Assembly (NCBI GenBank): GCA_009772895.1
Contig: WOUP01000006.1
Span: forward strand, 1 to 64,000
Direction of reading: 5' to 3'
Length of the DNA stretch: 64,000 nucleotides
DNA from: Puniceicoccaceae bacterium 5H
GTDB taxonomy: Bacteria > Verrucomicrobiota > Verrucomicrobiia > Opitutales > Oceanipulchritudinaceae
Shown: positions 1 to 8,700 of the stretch, in pieces
How positions within the stretch are numbered: position 1 is the first letter of the stretch
How the letters are laid out: every line of letters begins with the position of its first letter
The notes under the pieces: generated by a model
Databases searched by the model: none
Told to the model about the DNA's origin: nothing
What the model saw: the letters and a program-made list of their open reading frames with translations, nothing else
Translations under genes and position numbers: made by a program

Positions 1-1300
1 CCAGCGTGAGCCCCTCTTCCGCCCCCGCCTGATTGTCGGGGCTGCGCAGTTCCATCACGGCGCCCCCGGCGATCTGGTCGTCGACTGGCAAGTGCACGAC
101 GTAGTCCTCGGCGTCTGCTCCCGTGCGACCGTTGAGCAAAGTAAAGTAGAGGTAGCCCTCCTTCGCATCACGAGTGCAGTAGGCCTGGAACGCCGGCGGC
201 GCATCTGCCACCTCCAACGGGATCAGCTCGTTCCCCTGCGCCGCGAGCTGAAAGGCCCGGATCCCATAGCCGAGCGGCAACACCTGTACCCCGTCGTCGA
301 CCGCCGTCAGGGCGGTATAGACGTTTTTGCGTACCACTTCATCCCCGGGGAAGACCTTTTGCCCGCAGTGGAAGTTGATGCCCTTCGCATCGTGGCCGGC
401 CCACCAATAGAGGTAATCGAGCCCCCAGAGCGTGGCGGCAAAGGTATCGCTGGCCCCGTGCACACCGCCACTGCTGAAGCTGTTGGTCTCCTCCAGGCGG
501 AAGCCGGGACCGTATTCCAGCACCGCGGGCACAAACGCTTGATAAAGGTCCTCGTAGCGGTCGTGCCAACTCAGCGAAATCATGTTGGCTCGCGCCTCCA
601 GTGGCCGGTCGTTGAATTTGCCCGAACCGCCGCCCGCATAGTAGTGTTGCGCCAGCATTTGCAGGCGACCGGTTTCCGCCTCGTCCTCCGCCATCAACGC
701 CGGCCAGTGCGGGTGCCCGTCCGTCGTGGCGGGCGCACAAAACTTCGCCTCGGGCACAAAGGCCTGTGCGTTGATGACCTGCACGAACTGCTGCCACTTC
801 TGGTAATAGGTGTCGTATTCGCGGGATTTGTCCGGCTCGTTGCCCACGATGTAGCAATCGACCAGATCGCGGTAGTGCGCGTCGATGTAGCGCACGATCC
901 GGGCGGCTTCAGCCGGCTCGTTCCCGTCCATGCGCACGGTGTAGATCACCTGGATGCCCGCCGCCCGCGCAAAGCCAAACAGCGCATCGATGTCGGCTTC
1001 ATCCGGGATCGGCACACTGGCCCGCTCCGCCGTGTTACCGCCCACCCGCAGGCTCTTGATGCCCAGCTGGCGAAAGGCCGCCACCAGCGCCTGATGCTGC
1101 GGACTGAAGTAATGGTTGCCCTCCGCATCGGGCAGCAGCACCCGCGTTTCGAAGCTGAGCCCGCAGAAGTCCGCTGGGATTTCGCGAATGGGTTGAGCGT
1201 AGTCCGCCATCAGGGAAACGCCCTGAGCAGCGTGCAGTCGCGTAATAGAGGTCAGCGAGGCGCCCAACAGCAGCGCACTCAGGAGAGGGGTCTTGATCAT
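1..1300 (-). CDS. GH79-type glycoside hydrolase (beta-glucuronidase-like), 3' end cut by window edge
   Basis: The minus-strand frame is open from ATG at 1300 to the left edge, so the C-terminus is missing; about 433 residues are visible. The N-terminus MIKTPLLSALLLGASLTS followed by an HAAQG region looks like a Sec signal peptide, so the enzyme is probably periplasmic or secreted. A TIM-barrel retaining glycosidase pattern is visible: VGNEPD near residue 155 (candidate acid/base Glu155), then RLEETNSFSSGG near 268-279 (candidate nucleophile Glu271), followed by GASDTFAATLWGLDYLYWW. The E-x-N-S plus SDxFAxxLWxLDYL pattern is characteristic of clan GH-A family 79 (bacterial beta-glucuronidases). 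It diverges from a TonB-dependent receptor across about 314 bp, which suggests one glycan-use unit. Substrate is inferred, not seen. Confidence 0.8.
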   Translation of the reverse strand, partial: MIKTPLLSALLLGASLTSITRLHAAQGVSLMADYAQPIREIPADFCGLSFETRVLLPDAEGNHYFSPQHQALVAAFRQLGIKSLRVGGNTAERASVPIPDEADIDALFGFARAAGIQVIYTVRMDGNEPAEAARIVRYIDAHYRDLVDCYIVGNEPDKSREYDTYYQKWQQFVQVINAQAFVPEAKFCAPATTDGHPHWPALMAEDEAETGRLQMLAQHYYAGGGSGKFNDRPLEARANMISLSWHDRYEDLYQAFVPAVLEYGPGFRLEETNSFSSGGVHGASDTFAATLWGLDYLYWWAGHDAKGINFHCGQKVFPGDEVVRKNVYTALTAVDDGVQVLPLGYGIRAFQLAAQGNELIPLEVADAPPAFQAYCTRDAKEGYLYFTLLNGRTGADAEDYVVHLPVDDQIAGGAVMELRSPDNQAGAEEGLTL

Positions 1301-1614
1301 ATCCGGAATGGGGTAAGGAGTCTGCTTGGCGGCCAAGGGCGAGCCCCGGCCGCCCTTCTCTATCATCCTTGCCCCGCCTCTTCTAGTTAAAAGTAATAAT
1401 TACAACCCGTAAAAGCTCTTTGCACGAAATGCACCCTGCCGTTAGAGAAGCAGCGACCTTTTCATGAGACCCATCTTTTTCGCAAAGTTCGTGGCGGGTT
1501 CCTGCGCAATTCAGCGCATATAGGGGTGAAGTCAATATCCCCGCCCGGCAGGCGCACCCATGTGGCTCCATGTCGGGATAGCCTTCAAGCAAAGCTCACT
1601 AACACCCCCTGCTT
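1301..1614. other. Divergent intergenic region between GH79 gene and TonB-dependent receptor
   Basis: About 314 bp without a supported gene. It must hold the promoters of both divergent genes. The GH79 leader contains a small hairpin at 1325-1337 (CTTGG-CGG-CCAAG). An AT-rich patch at 1385-1403 includes the short palindrome GTAATAATTAC (1393-1403). I could not identify a convincing -35/-10 pair or a shared operator; the palindrome found upstream of the lacI gene at 31.26 kb is not present here. Short open frames in this stretch have no recognisable protein signal. Confidence 0.5.
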
Positions 1615-4479
1615 ATGACCCCACACCTACAAAGCCTGACTCCGGGTTTTCTGGCTCCGAAAAGCAAGCTTGCACGCTTTTCCTTTGCCATGCTGCTGGT
1701 CCTGTCCTCCGGCGCCAACGTCGCCATGGCCCAGGCCACGACGGATGACGACGAAGATACCAGCAACCAGGCCTCGACCGTCCCCGCCGAAGAACAGGTT
1801 TTTGAACTGGATGAATACGTCGTCCAAGGCATCCGCGAGAGTATGGTCAAGGCCGTCGAAATCAAGCGCGGCACCTACCAGATGGTCGACGCCATCGTAG
1901 CGGAAGACCTCGGCAAGTTCCCCGACAACAACCTGGTTGAAGCCCTGCAACGCGTTTCCGGCGTCCAGGTGACCGACCGCGGCGCTGGTGAGGTCTCGAC
2001 GGTTTCCATTCGCGGTCTCAACGACGTCACCACCACGATCAACGGCCGCAATATCTTTACCGCCTCCGGTCGCTCCGTCGCGCTGGCCGACATCCCGGCC
2101 AGCCTGCTCAACCGCGTGGACGTCTTCAAGACGCGCTCGGCCGAGCAGATCGAGACCGGAATCGCGGGGGTGATCGACATCCGCACGCAACGCCCCTTCA
2201 ACTTCGACGGCAGCCAGGTCTCCGTTTCGGCCCGCGGCATCTATCAGGAGCAATCCGACGAGATCGACCCCAACATCAGCGCTCTATTCAGCAACGTGTG
2301 GGAAACCAAGGCAGGCAAATTCGGCGCGTTGGTCAATATCTCCTACGCCGAGACCCACTATCGCGACCAGAGTGTGACGCCGGGTGCCCTGGTGCCCTTT
2401 CTCACCGCGGATGCGCCGGACGGCTGGGTGCCCTACGAGCGTATCTTCCTCAGCGACGACCGCGTCGAGGAAGACCCGATCTGGCAGGCCGGTCTCGAAG
2501 CAGGGCTCCCCTTCGATGAAGGCTCCACCCTCACCATGAATGGCGAGCCGGTGGAATACCTGCTCTCCCGCGACGCCATTTTTGCCAGCGACTTTACCGG
2601 CAAGCGTGAACGCCCCGCCGCCAACATCTCGCTGCAGTGGGCGCCCAACGACTGGTCCGAATACGTGGTGGAAGCCTTCTACAATGGCTACCGCAACGAG
2701 TCCTACAACTCCCTGCTCTTCTCCTTCGCCGACTGGTGGGGCGATCTGGGCGACGACCCGACCGTCGTCACCTACCCCGGCACCAATGTGGTGAAAGAGC
2801 GCGTGGTCGGCTCTCCCTACGGCTTTACCAGCGGCGACCTGACCACCGGCGAGACCGACAGCTATCTCTATGCGATCGGCGGCAAATGGGAGCTGGGCGA
2901 AAACCTGCAGCTCGAGTCCGAGTTCACTTACCAGACGAGCGAATACAACACCGACTTCTTCGCCATGCGCTTCGAGAAGGTGTACGAATCGCTCATCGTG
3001 GACTTCAATGCGGATGACGGTCTGCCAGCCTACCGCTTCGGCGACAATCCGGACACGCCCGATGTCGACGAAAGCGATCAGACCGATCCCGGCCAGTGGA
3101 CCATTGCCCAGCTTTACGACAACGCCAACCAATCCAAGGGCGATGCCTGGACCTATACCCTCGATGGCGATTACCAGCTGGACTGGAACATCTTCCAGAC
3201 GCTCAGCTTTGGCGTGCGCTACGACGATCGCAATGCTTCGGAGTCTGAGCGGACCCAGGACGCCGGCGTGCTCGGTCAAAACCTGGCTGACCACCCCGAA
3301 CTGTTCCTGACCAACGAAGACTTCTTCGATGGCGAGGCGGATGTGCCCGACTCCTGGGCTTCGGCCGATGGCTATTACATCCGCGGCCACGCCGCCGAAA
3401 TCCGCGATCTCTACAACAACACGATCGACGCCGGCCTGGCGACGGGCGACGACCTGCAACTGGTCGAAAACTTCAACGTGCAGGAGGCCACCACCTCGGC
3501 TTACGTGCAGATGGACTACGCCACCTCCGTCTCCGGGCACACCATCGACGGCCAGTTCGGCGTGCGCTACGTCTCGGTCGATACCGAGATGGAATTCGGG
3601 GACTCCGGCGCCGATACCAGCACCTCCAAGCCGCTGCCGAGCGCCATGATCCGTTTTGGCATCACCGATAACCTGCGCCTGCGCGTAAGCTACGGTGAGA
3701 CCCTGCGCCGGCCCGCCTTCTCGCAGCTGAACCCGAACATCACCTACGTCGAAGACGTCACCAACATCGGCTACGGCACCGCGACCGGCGGCAACCCGGA
3801 CCTCGATCCGGTCGAATCGAAGAACTACGACATCTCGCTCGAATACTACTTCGGCAACGCCAACGCCGTCTATGCCACCGCGTTCCGCCGCGACATCGAC
3901 GGGTTGATCACCGACTTCCGCCGCCGCGTGACCTACGAGGATTACGACTACATCCTCACCCAGCCGGACAACGCCTCGAACGGCAAGCTGGAGGGCTTCG
4001 AATTCGGCCTGATCTACTTCCCGGAAAACCTGCCCTGGCTGCTCGACGGCTTCGGTGTGCAGGCGAGTTACACCATCCTCGACTCTTCGCAGGACATCCC
4101 GATCACCAACGATGCGGGTGAAGTCACCGGCACCGATACGACCCCGATGTTCGGCGTTTCCGATACGTCTTACAGTATCGCCCTCGCCTACGAACGGGAG
4201 AAGTTCAGCGGCCGCCTCGCCTACGTCTGGCGCGACGACTTCCTGAACAACTACGAAGCCGCCCAGTTCGCCAATCCGCTCGGCGTCTACCGCAAGGCGG
4301 AGAAGAGCCTCGACCTGCAGCTGACCTACAACGTCACCGACAGTTGGTCGATCACCTTCGACGCCACCAACCTGACGAACGAAATCTTCCAGAGCTACTA
4401 CGAGTATCCCGAATACTTCAACTTCGGTAACTCGCTCTACAGTCGCACGTTCGCCCTCGGCACGCGTTTCTCTTTCTAG
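1615..4479 (+). CDS. TonB-dependent receptor (TIGR01782-like), outer membrane
   Basis: 954 aa, a normal length for a large substrate-specific receptor. The N-terminus carries a signal peptide (hydrophobic stretch FAMLLVLSSGANVAMAQ, cleavage after about residue 40), then an acidic linker and a TonB-box-like segment VFELDEYVVQG. The plug domain spans roughly residues 70-210 (NNLVEALQRVSGVQV, VSTVSIRGLNDVTTTINGR). The remainder is a 22-strand-type barrel with many alternating aromatic residues, ending in FALGTRFSF with the terminal Phe typical of outer-membrane proteins. ATG at 1615 gives a good signal peptide; no strong ribosome-binding site is visible. It diverges from a GH79 glycosidase, so a glucuronide-containing oligosaccharide is a reasonable ligand guess. 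Energy would come from a TonB complex such as the one at 59-63 kb. A terminator follows at once. Confidence 0.93.
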   Translation: MTPHLQSLTPGFLAPKSKLARFSFAMLLVLSSGANVAMAQATTDDDEDTSNQASTVPAEEQVFELDEYVVQGIRESMVKAVEIKRGTYQMVDAIVAEDLGKFPDNNLVEALQRVSGVQVTDRGAGEVSTVSIRGLNDVTTTINGRNIFTASGRSVALADIPASLLNRVDVFKTRSAEQIETGIAGVIDIRTQRPFNFDGSQVSVSARGIYQEQSDEIDPNISALFSNVWETKAGKFGALVNISYAETHYRDQSVTPGALVPFLTADAPDGWVPYERIFLSDDRVEEDPIWQAGLEAGLPFDEGSTLTMNGEPVEYLLSRDAIFASDFTGKRERPAANISLQWAPNDWSEYVVEAFYNGYRNESYNSLLFSFADWWGDLGDDPTVVTYPGTNVVKERVVGSPYGFTSGDLTTGETDSYLYAIGGKWELGENLQLESEFTYQTSEYNTDFFAMRFEKVYESLIVDFNADDGLPAYRFGDNPDTPDVDESDQTDPGQWTIAQLYDNANQSKGDAWTYTLDGDYQLDWNIFQTLSFGVRYDDRNASESERTQDAGVLGQNLADHPELFLTNEDFFDGEADVPDSWASADGYYIRGHAAEIRDLYNNTIDAGLATGDDLQLVENFNVQEATTSAYVQMDYATSVSGHTIDGQFGVRYVSVDTEMEFGDSGADTSTSKPLPSAMIRFGITDNLRLRVSYGETLRRPAFSQLNPNITYVEDVTNIGYGTATGGNPDLDPVESKNYDISLEYYFGNANAVYATAFRRDIDGLITDFRRRVTYEDYDYILTQPDNASNGKLEGFEFGLIYFPENLPWLLDGFGVQASYTILDSSQDIPITNDAGEVTGTDTTPMFGVSDTSYSIALAYEREKFSGRLAYVWRDDFLNNYEAAQFANPLGVYRKAEKSLDLQLTYNVTDSWSITFDATNLTNEIFQSYYEYPEYFNFGNSLYSRTFALGTRFSF

Positions 4480-4504
4480 CCCCACGGCTGGGAAACCGCA
4501 CAAT

Positions 4505-4538
4505 AAAAAGGCAACCCTGGGGGAGGGTTGCCTTTTTT
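4505..4538 (+). terminator. Rho-independent terminator after TonB-dependent receptor
   Basis: Perfect 9-bp stem GGCAACCCT / AGGGTTGCC with a GGGGG loop (4510-4532), preceded by an A-run and followed by six T (4533-4538). It begins about 25 bp after the receptor stop. The A-run means it could also work on the other strand. Confidence 0.93.
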
Positions 4539-4706
4539 GCGTCCCCGTCTGCCTGTAGCGACCGTTTCTGAAGGTTCCCGATTCAAGCCTGACCTATTTT
4601 GGTCACAGATTGCTAATCGTGATTTTTAGTCTCACTACAAACAATGGGGCGACCCGTTTGCGCCTTGCAGGCGCGGCCCGCTGCCTCATGGCTCATCCAC
4701 TAGATT

Positions 4707-5147
4707 ATGTCAGAAAAACTCATCACCTCGCTCAATGGAATGCTGGCCGACATGCACGTCATGATCGCCAAGCTCCATAACTACCACTGGAATGTCTGCG
4801 GCTTGCAGTTTTATTCCATCCACGCGGTCACCGAAGGCTACTACAACTACTTCTTCGAGACCTTCGACGACGTCGCCGAGCGCATCCTGCAGCTGGGCGC
4901 CAAGCCGCTGGCCACCGTGCGCGGCTATCTGGAAAACGCCAAACTGGCCGAAGAGACAGGCGACAGCTTTGAGCCCGCCTACGTGCTCAACAGCATCAGC
5001 GCCGACTTCAAAACCTTTCTCGAGCAGGCCAAGGCCGCCAATGCCCTGGCCGAAGAAAGCGGCGACGTCGCGACCCAGGACCTGCTCTCCGGCTTTATCG
5101 CGAAACTGGAAAAAGAGCTCTGGCTCATCCGTTCCACGCTCGCTTAA
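4707..5147 (+). CDS. dps: Dps family DNA-binding ferritin-like protein
   Basis: 146 aa, short for Dps, which is usually 150-190. Dps proteins form dodecamers that oxidise and store Fe(II) with hydrogen peroxide and protect DNA. The ferroxidase ligands at the subunit interface are all present with canonical spacing: His27 (LHNYHWNV), His39 (FYSIHAVTE), Asp54 and Glu58 (FDDVAERI). The N-terminus lacks a Lys-rich tail, so direct DNA binding is uncertain. It is monocistronic: a terminator precedes it at 4505-4538 and another follows at 5171-5205. Upstream (4600-4660) is an AT-rich stretch with the small dyad GATT-GCT-AATC, but no OxyR, Fur or PerR box can be called by eye. Confidence 0.93.
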   Translation: MSEKLITSLNGMLADMHVMIAKLHNYHWNVCGLQFYSIHAVTEGYYNYFFETFDDVAERILQLGAKPLATVRGYLENAKLAEETGDSFEPAYVLNSISADFKTFLEQAKAANALAEESGDVATQDLLSGFIAKLEKELWLIRSTLA

Positions 5148-5170
5148 ACAAGCCGACCCAACCTTTGCCG

Positions 5171-5205
5171 CGCCCGGTTTCTCGACTGGAAATCGGGCGT
5201 TTTTT
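5171..5205 (+). terminator. Rho-independent terminator after dps
   Basis: Stem CGCCCGGTTTC / GAAATCGGGCG (one G-T wobble) with a short loop at 5171-5199, followed by six T at 5200-5205. It lies about 25 bp after the dps stop. Confidence 0.88.
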
Positions 5206-5264
5206 GTCTCGAAAACCGCGCCCCAGGCCAAATTGTCTTATTTTTTAGACACTTTCACTGACGC

Positions 5265-5687
5265 ATGAACTTTCACACCCGTAAATGGATCAAGCCGGAG
5301 GACCTCAATCCCAACGGCACACTTTTTGGAGGCAGCCTGCTGGCGTGGGTCGATGAAGCGGCGGCCATATACGCCATCATTCAACTCGAAAACCATCGGG
5401 TGGTGACGAAGTATATTTCCGAAATCAACTTCATGGCTTCGGCCCGCCAGGGTGAGATTGTGGAGCTGGGGATGGAGCCCACCCACTGGGGCAAGACTTC
5501 ACTGACGCTGCGCTGCGAGGTGCGCAACAAACTCACCCGCGAAACGATCGTGAAGATTGACCGCATCATCTTTGTCAGCCTCGACGAGCACGGCCAGCCA
5601 GCGCCTCACGGCAAGACCCGCATCGAGTACGTCGCCGACCGCCTGGGCCAACCCCGCGCCCCCCACGAACAAGAGCCGCAGGCGTAG
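5265..5687 (+). CDS. Hotdog-fold acyl-CoA thioesterase (YciA/BFIT-like)
   Basis: 140 aa, single hotdog domain. It hydrolyses acyl-CoA to free acid and CoA in the cytoplasm. The N-terminal signature NPNGTLFGGSLLAWVDEAAA (residues 15-34) is the active-site region of the YciA/acyl-CoA hydrolase group; Asp30 is the candidate catalytic residue on the central helix. The following strands (INFMASARQGEIVELG, KTSLTLRCEV) are typical of the fold. The C-terminus after residue 115 is a polar tail. Chain-length preference cannot be read from the sequence. It is convergent with the giant DUF11 gene, with 28 bp between stop codons. Confidence 0.88.
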   Translation: MNFHTRKWIKPEDLNPNGTLFGGSLLAWVDEAAAIYAIIQLENHRVVTKYISEINFMASARQGEIVELGMEPTHWGKTSLTLRCEVRNKLTRETIVKIDRIIFVSLDEHGQPAPHGKTRIEYVADRLGQPRAPHEQEPQA

Positions 5688-5705
5688 GAGGAAAAAGGCT
5701 CCTCC
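5687..5705. other. Small hairpin between convergent stop codons
   Basis: Arms GGAGGA (5687-5692) and TCCTCC (5700-5705) are exact inverted repeats with a 7-nt A-rich loop. It occupies most of the 28-bp gap between the thioesterase and the 3150-aa gene and may act as a weak bidirectional terminator. There is no T-run beyond the stem, so this is tentative. Confidence 0.3.
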
Positions 5706-5715
5706 ACACGCCGTC

Positions 5716-8700
5716 CTAGTTGTCGATCTGCACCTGGTAGGTCACTTCACCTTGGGCGCCGGGGTCGAGAGTGCCGGTGAAGGTCCAGATGATGGAACCG
5801 GCTTCGCCCGGCGTGGGTTCGGTGATCGAAACGCCCGTCAGGGCATCCGGCAGCGGCGTGGTCGCAGCGGCGCTGACAAAGGTCGTGTAGGCCGGCGTGC
5901 GGTCGAATACCACGATTTCGTTGAGCGGATCCTCGCCCTTGTTCTCGAAGGTGATCGTGTAGGTGATGACGGCGCCCGGCGATGCCGAAGACGTGTCCAC
6001 CGCCTTGACCAGTTCCAGTCCCGCCGTGGTACCGGGGCCGATGCGCGTCAGGTCCTGCCGCGTCAGCACGTTGCCCGGCAGCGACGGGCTCGCGTCGGTG
6101 TAGGTAAAGGTCGCGGTGAGCGTAATCTGATTGGTCGAGCCGTAGGGCGCACCACTGGGCGAAGCATCTTTCACGATCAGGCAAATCACGTCGCCCGCGT
6201 TGACCGAGATGGGCGTGCCCGGCAGGCTGATCTGCGGCTCACCCGCATCCAGCACGCCGTTGCAGTTGGTGTCGCGGAAGAGCGTCTGGCCCCAGCCCGG
6301 GTAATTCGGGTTGAGCGCGTTGCCAAGACTGAAGACCACTTCGCCTCCGGTGCCGGCCATGAAGGTGTGGCTGTAAAAGGCCACGTTGCCGGGCAGGATC
6401 GTCTGCTCGCCGTCGGTCAGCAACGCGTTGGGCGGCACGTCGAAGAACAACACCCCACTGCGGCTCTCGCTCTGGGCGTAGGTGAAAGTCACCGCGTCGG
6501 CCGAGCGATCGTAGCTGCCGCCCGTATCGCCGGCGTCGCCGCCAGTAGAAACATACTCCGAGAGGTTGTACTGCTCGATGCACAGCGTCGCGCCATTGGC
6601 CACCGAAGGCGGCACGACCAACTCAAAGCTACCGTCGCCATGCGTCAGCGCCTCGTTATAGACCGTGCTGCCGCAATCGGTCAGGCGCACGACGACGTTG
6701 CCGAGGCCGACCTCTCCGCCGTTGAGCGAGCCGTCGTTGGCGGTGCCCCCACCCTCGCCGTCATCACGGATGACGCGCCCGCTGATGACGGTGCCCCGGC
6801 GCAAGCCGAGTGGCACGTCGTAGAGGCTGTCGTTGGCCACGGTGAGCGGCAGGCGTCCGTCAGACGGCAAGGCCTCGTAGAAAATGAACCCACTGGGCGC
6901 CACCGCGGTCGTTTTGGACGCACTGTCCGTAATGACCAGTTCGTAGTTGCCGGAAGGCACGCGATCGAACCGGAAGTCGCCAGCCCCCGGATCCACCCGG
7001 TAGGAATCGATCACCGAGCCGCCCTGCACGAGGTTGACGTAGACAGTCGAGCCAGTGGCCCACGTCTCGCCGTAGCTGCGACCGCGGTTACCGTTCACGT
7101 CCTCGAAAACGAAGCCCTGGACGGTGATGGCGATGTCGACCGGCTCCGTCGCAGGCACGACGTTGTCGTATTTGCGGCGGCCGTCGGTGCTGGTGCTGGG
7201 CTGTGAATAGTGCTCCGTCACGTCGACGGAATTGTGAATCGTCTGATTGCCCTGCACGGCCGGATCGACCGTAAAATCATAGCTCACCACCAGGCTGTCG
7301 CCCGGGTCGAAGCGCTGGGCATCCGTCAGCGTAAGCGTCAACTCGCCGGTGGCAGCCGAATAGGTGTAGGCCAAGTCGCCGAGGATGTCGTTACCGGCGA
7401 GGGTCGCCGTCTGCAGCGTGGGCGTGGTCTGGCGCAGGCCGACCGGCAGCGTATCGACGATCACGGCATCGTAGGCCGGAGCCGTGCCCTGATTGGTGAT
7501 GGTAAACTCGAAGCGGCCCGATTCCTCCGGCACCAGATCGTTGCCGCTCGACGGCAGCAGCAACTGCTTGTCGGCGATCAATTCCGGTTGGCGCAAGATA
7601 ACCGTATCCGAGGTCGCCGCCGTCTCGTGCAAGTCATCGCTGGGATCGTAGCCCGCGAGGTGGAAGGCCGCGCGCGCGCTGTTGACCAGGTTGGTATTGC
7701 GGTCCGCGCTCGTCCCGGCCAGGCCGTCTGGAGCGTCCAGATCCACATCGTCGACGATCCGAACCCGGTAGACAAGCGTCAGCATGTCATTGTCGGTCTG
7801 CGCATCGCCCTCGTTGACGACCGTGCCGAGCTGGAAGGCAATCGTGCCGGTATCCCCGGCTTCGGGCGCAGTGGTGCCGGCGACCGGAGCGGTGTAGGTG
7901 ATGCCGTCATTATCGCTGGCGGGCGTGATGGCGTCGAAGCCGACAAATTCCATGCCCGCCGGCAGGTCGTCGCGGATCTCGAAATCATCCTGCGTGCCCT
8001 CCATCAGCGTAACTTCGAGCGTATAGGTCACCACGTCGCCCACGCGGAAGCCGCTGGCGGGGGACGAAAGCGGCAACGTATCGCCGCTGGCTGTCTTGCT
8101 GGAGACTACGCTGGACTTGGCCGAGACCACGTTGGCCGAAGCCGTGGCGCGGTTGTCGTTCGCCCCGCTGGCATCGCCGGTTCGCTCGCCATTGCTCGAG
8201 CCGGCGGTGTCCATGGTTACATCTCCCAGATCCGGGCCCGGATCGCCGTCGAGCGAGGTCCAAGTCACGAGCACATCGTTGTCCAGATCCTGTTCGGGCT
8301 GCACGGCGTCATCCACCGTCGCGCGGTAGGTAAAGACCAGGCGTCCGCCGGTGGCGAGGTCGAGGTTCACGGGCGAAGACTGCGTCCGCCCCCAGGTCAG
8401 CACGCCCGCATTGTCGTCGGGTTCCGCCAGGGTGCCGGTCAGGTTCTGCGTTTCGCCCGACCCGCTCAACAGGGTGGTGCTGCCAGGCTCGTAGGTCAGG
8501 CCATCCGGCAGAGTATCCTGGAGATCGAGTTCGTAGGCCGCCGCTCCTCCGCCGGCGTTTTCCACCGTCACGGTAAAGGTCAAGGTGTCACCCGCATCCA
8601 CGGGGTCCGTCGTATCGACCTGCTTCGTCACCGTCATCTGCGCCTCATGCAGCGTCAACTCTACGTCGGCGATCTCCATCGGCGTACCGCTCAAGGAGTA

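Noticed and set aside
92-1390. 432-codon plus-strand open frame at the left edge
   Set aside because: The opposite strand has a convincing GH79 enzyme with both catalytic glutamates and a signal peptide. The plus-strand frame has no motif.
1383-1592. 69-codon minus-strand open frame between GH79 and the receptor
   Set aside because: No domain, no ribosome-binding site, many Cys, and it would occupy the divergent promoter region.
2284-4503. 739-codon minus-strand open frame
   Set aside because: Antisense to the TonB-dependent receptor barrel, which is a clear real gene.
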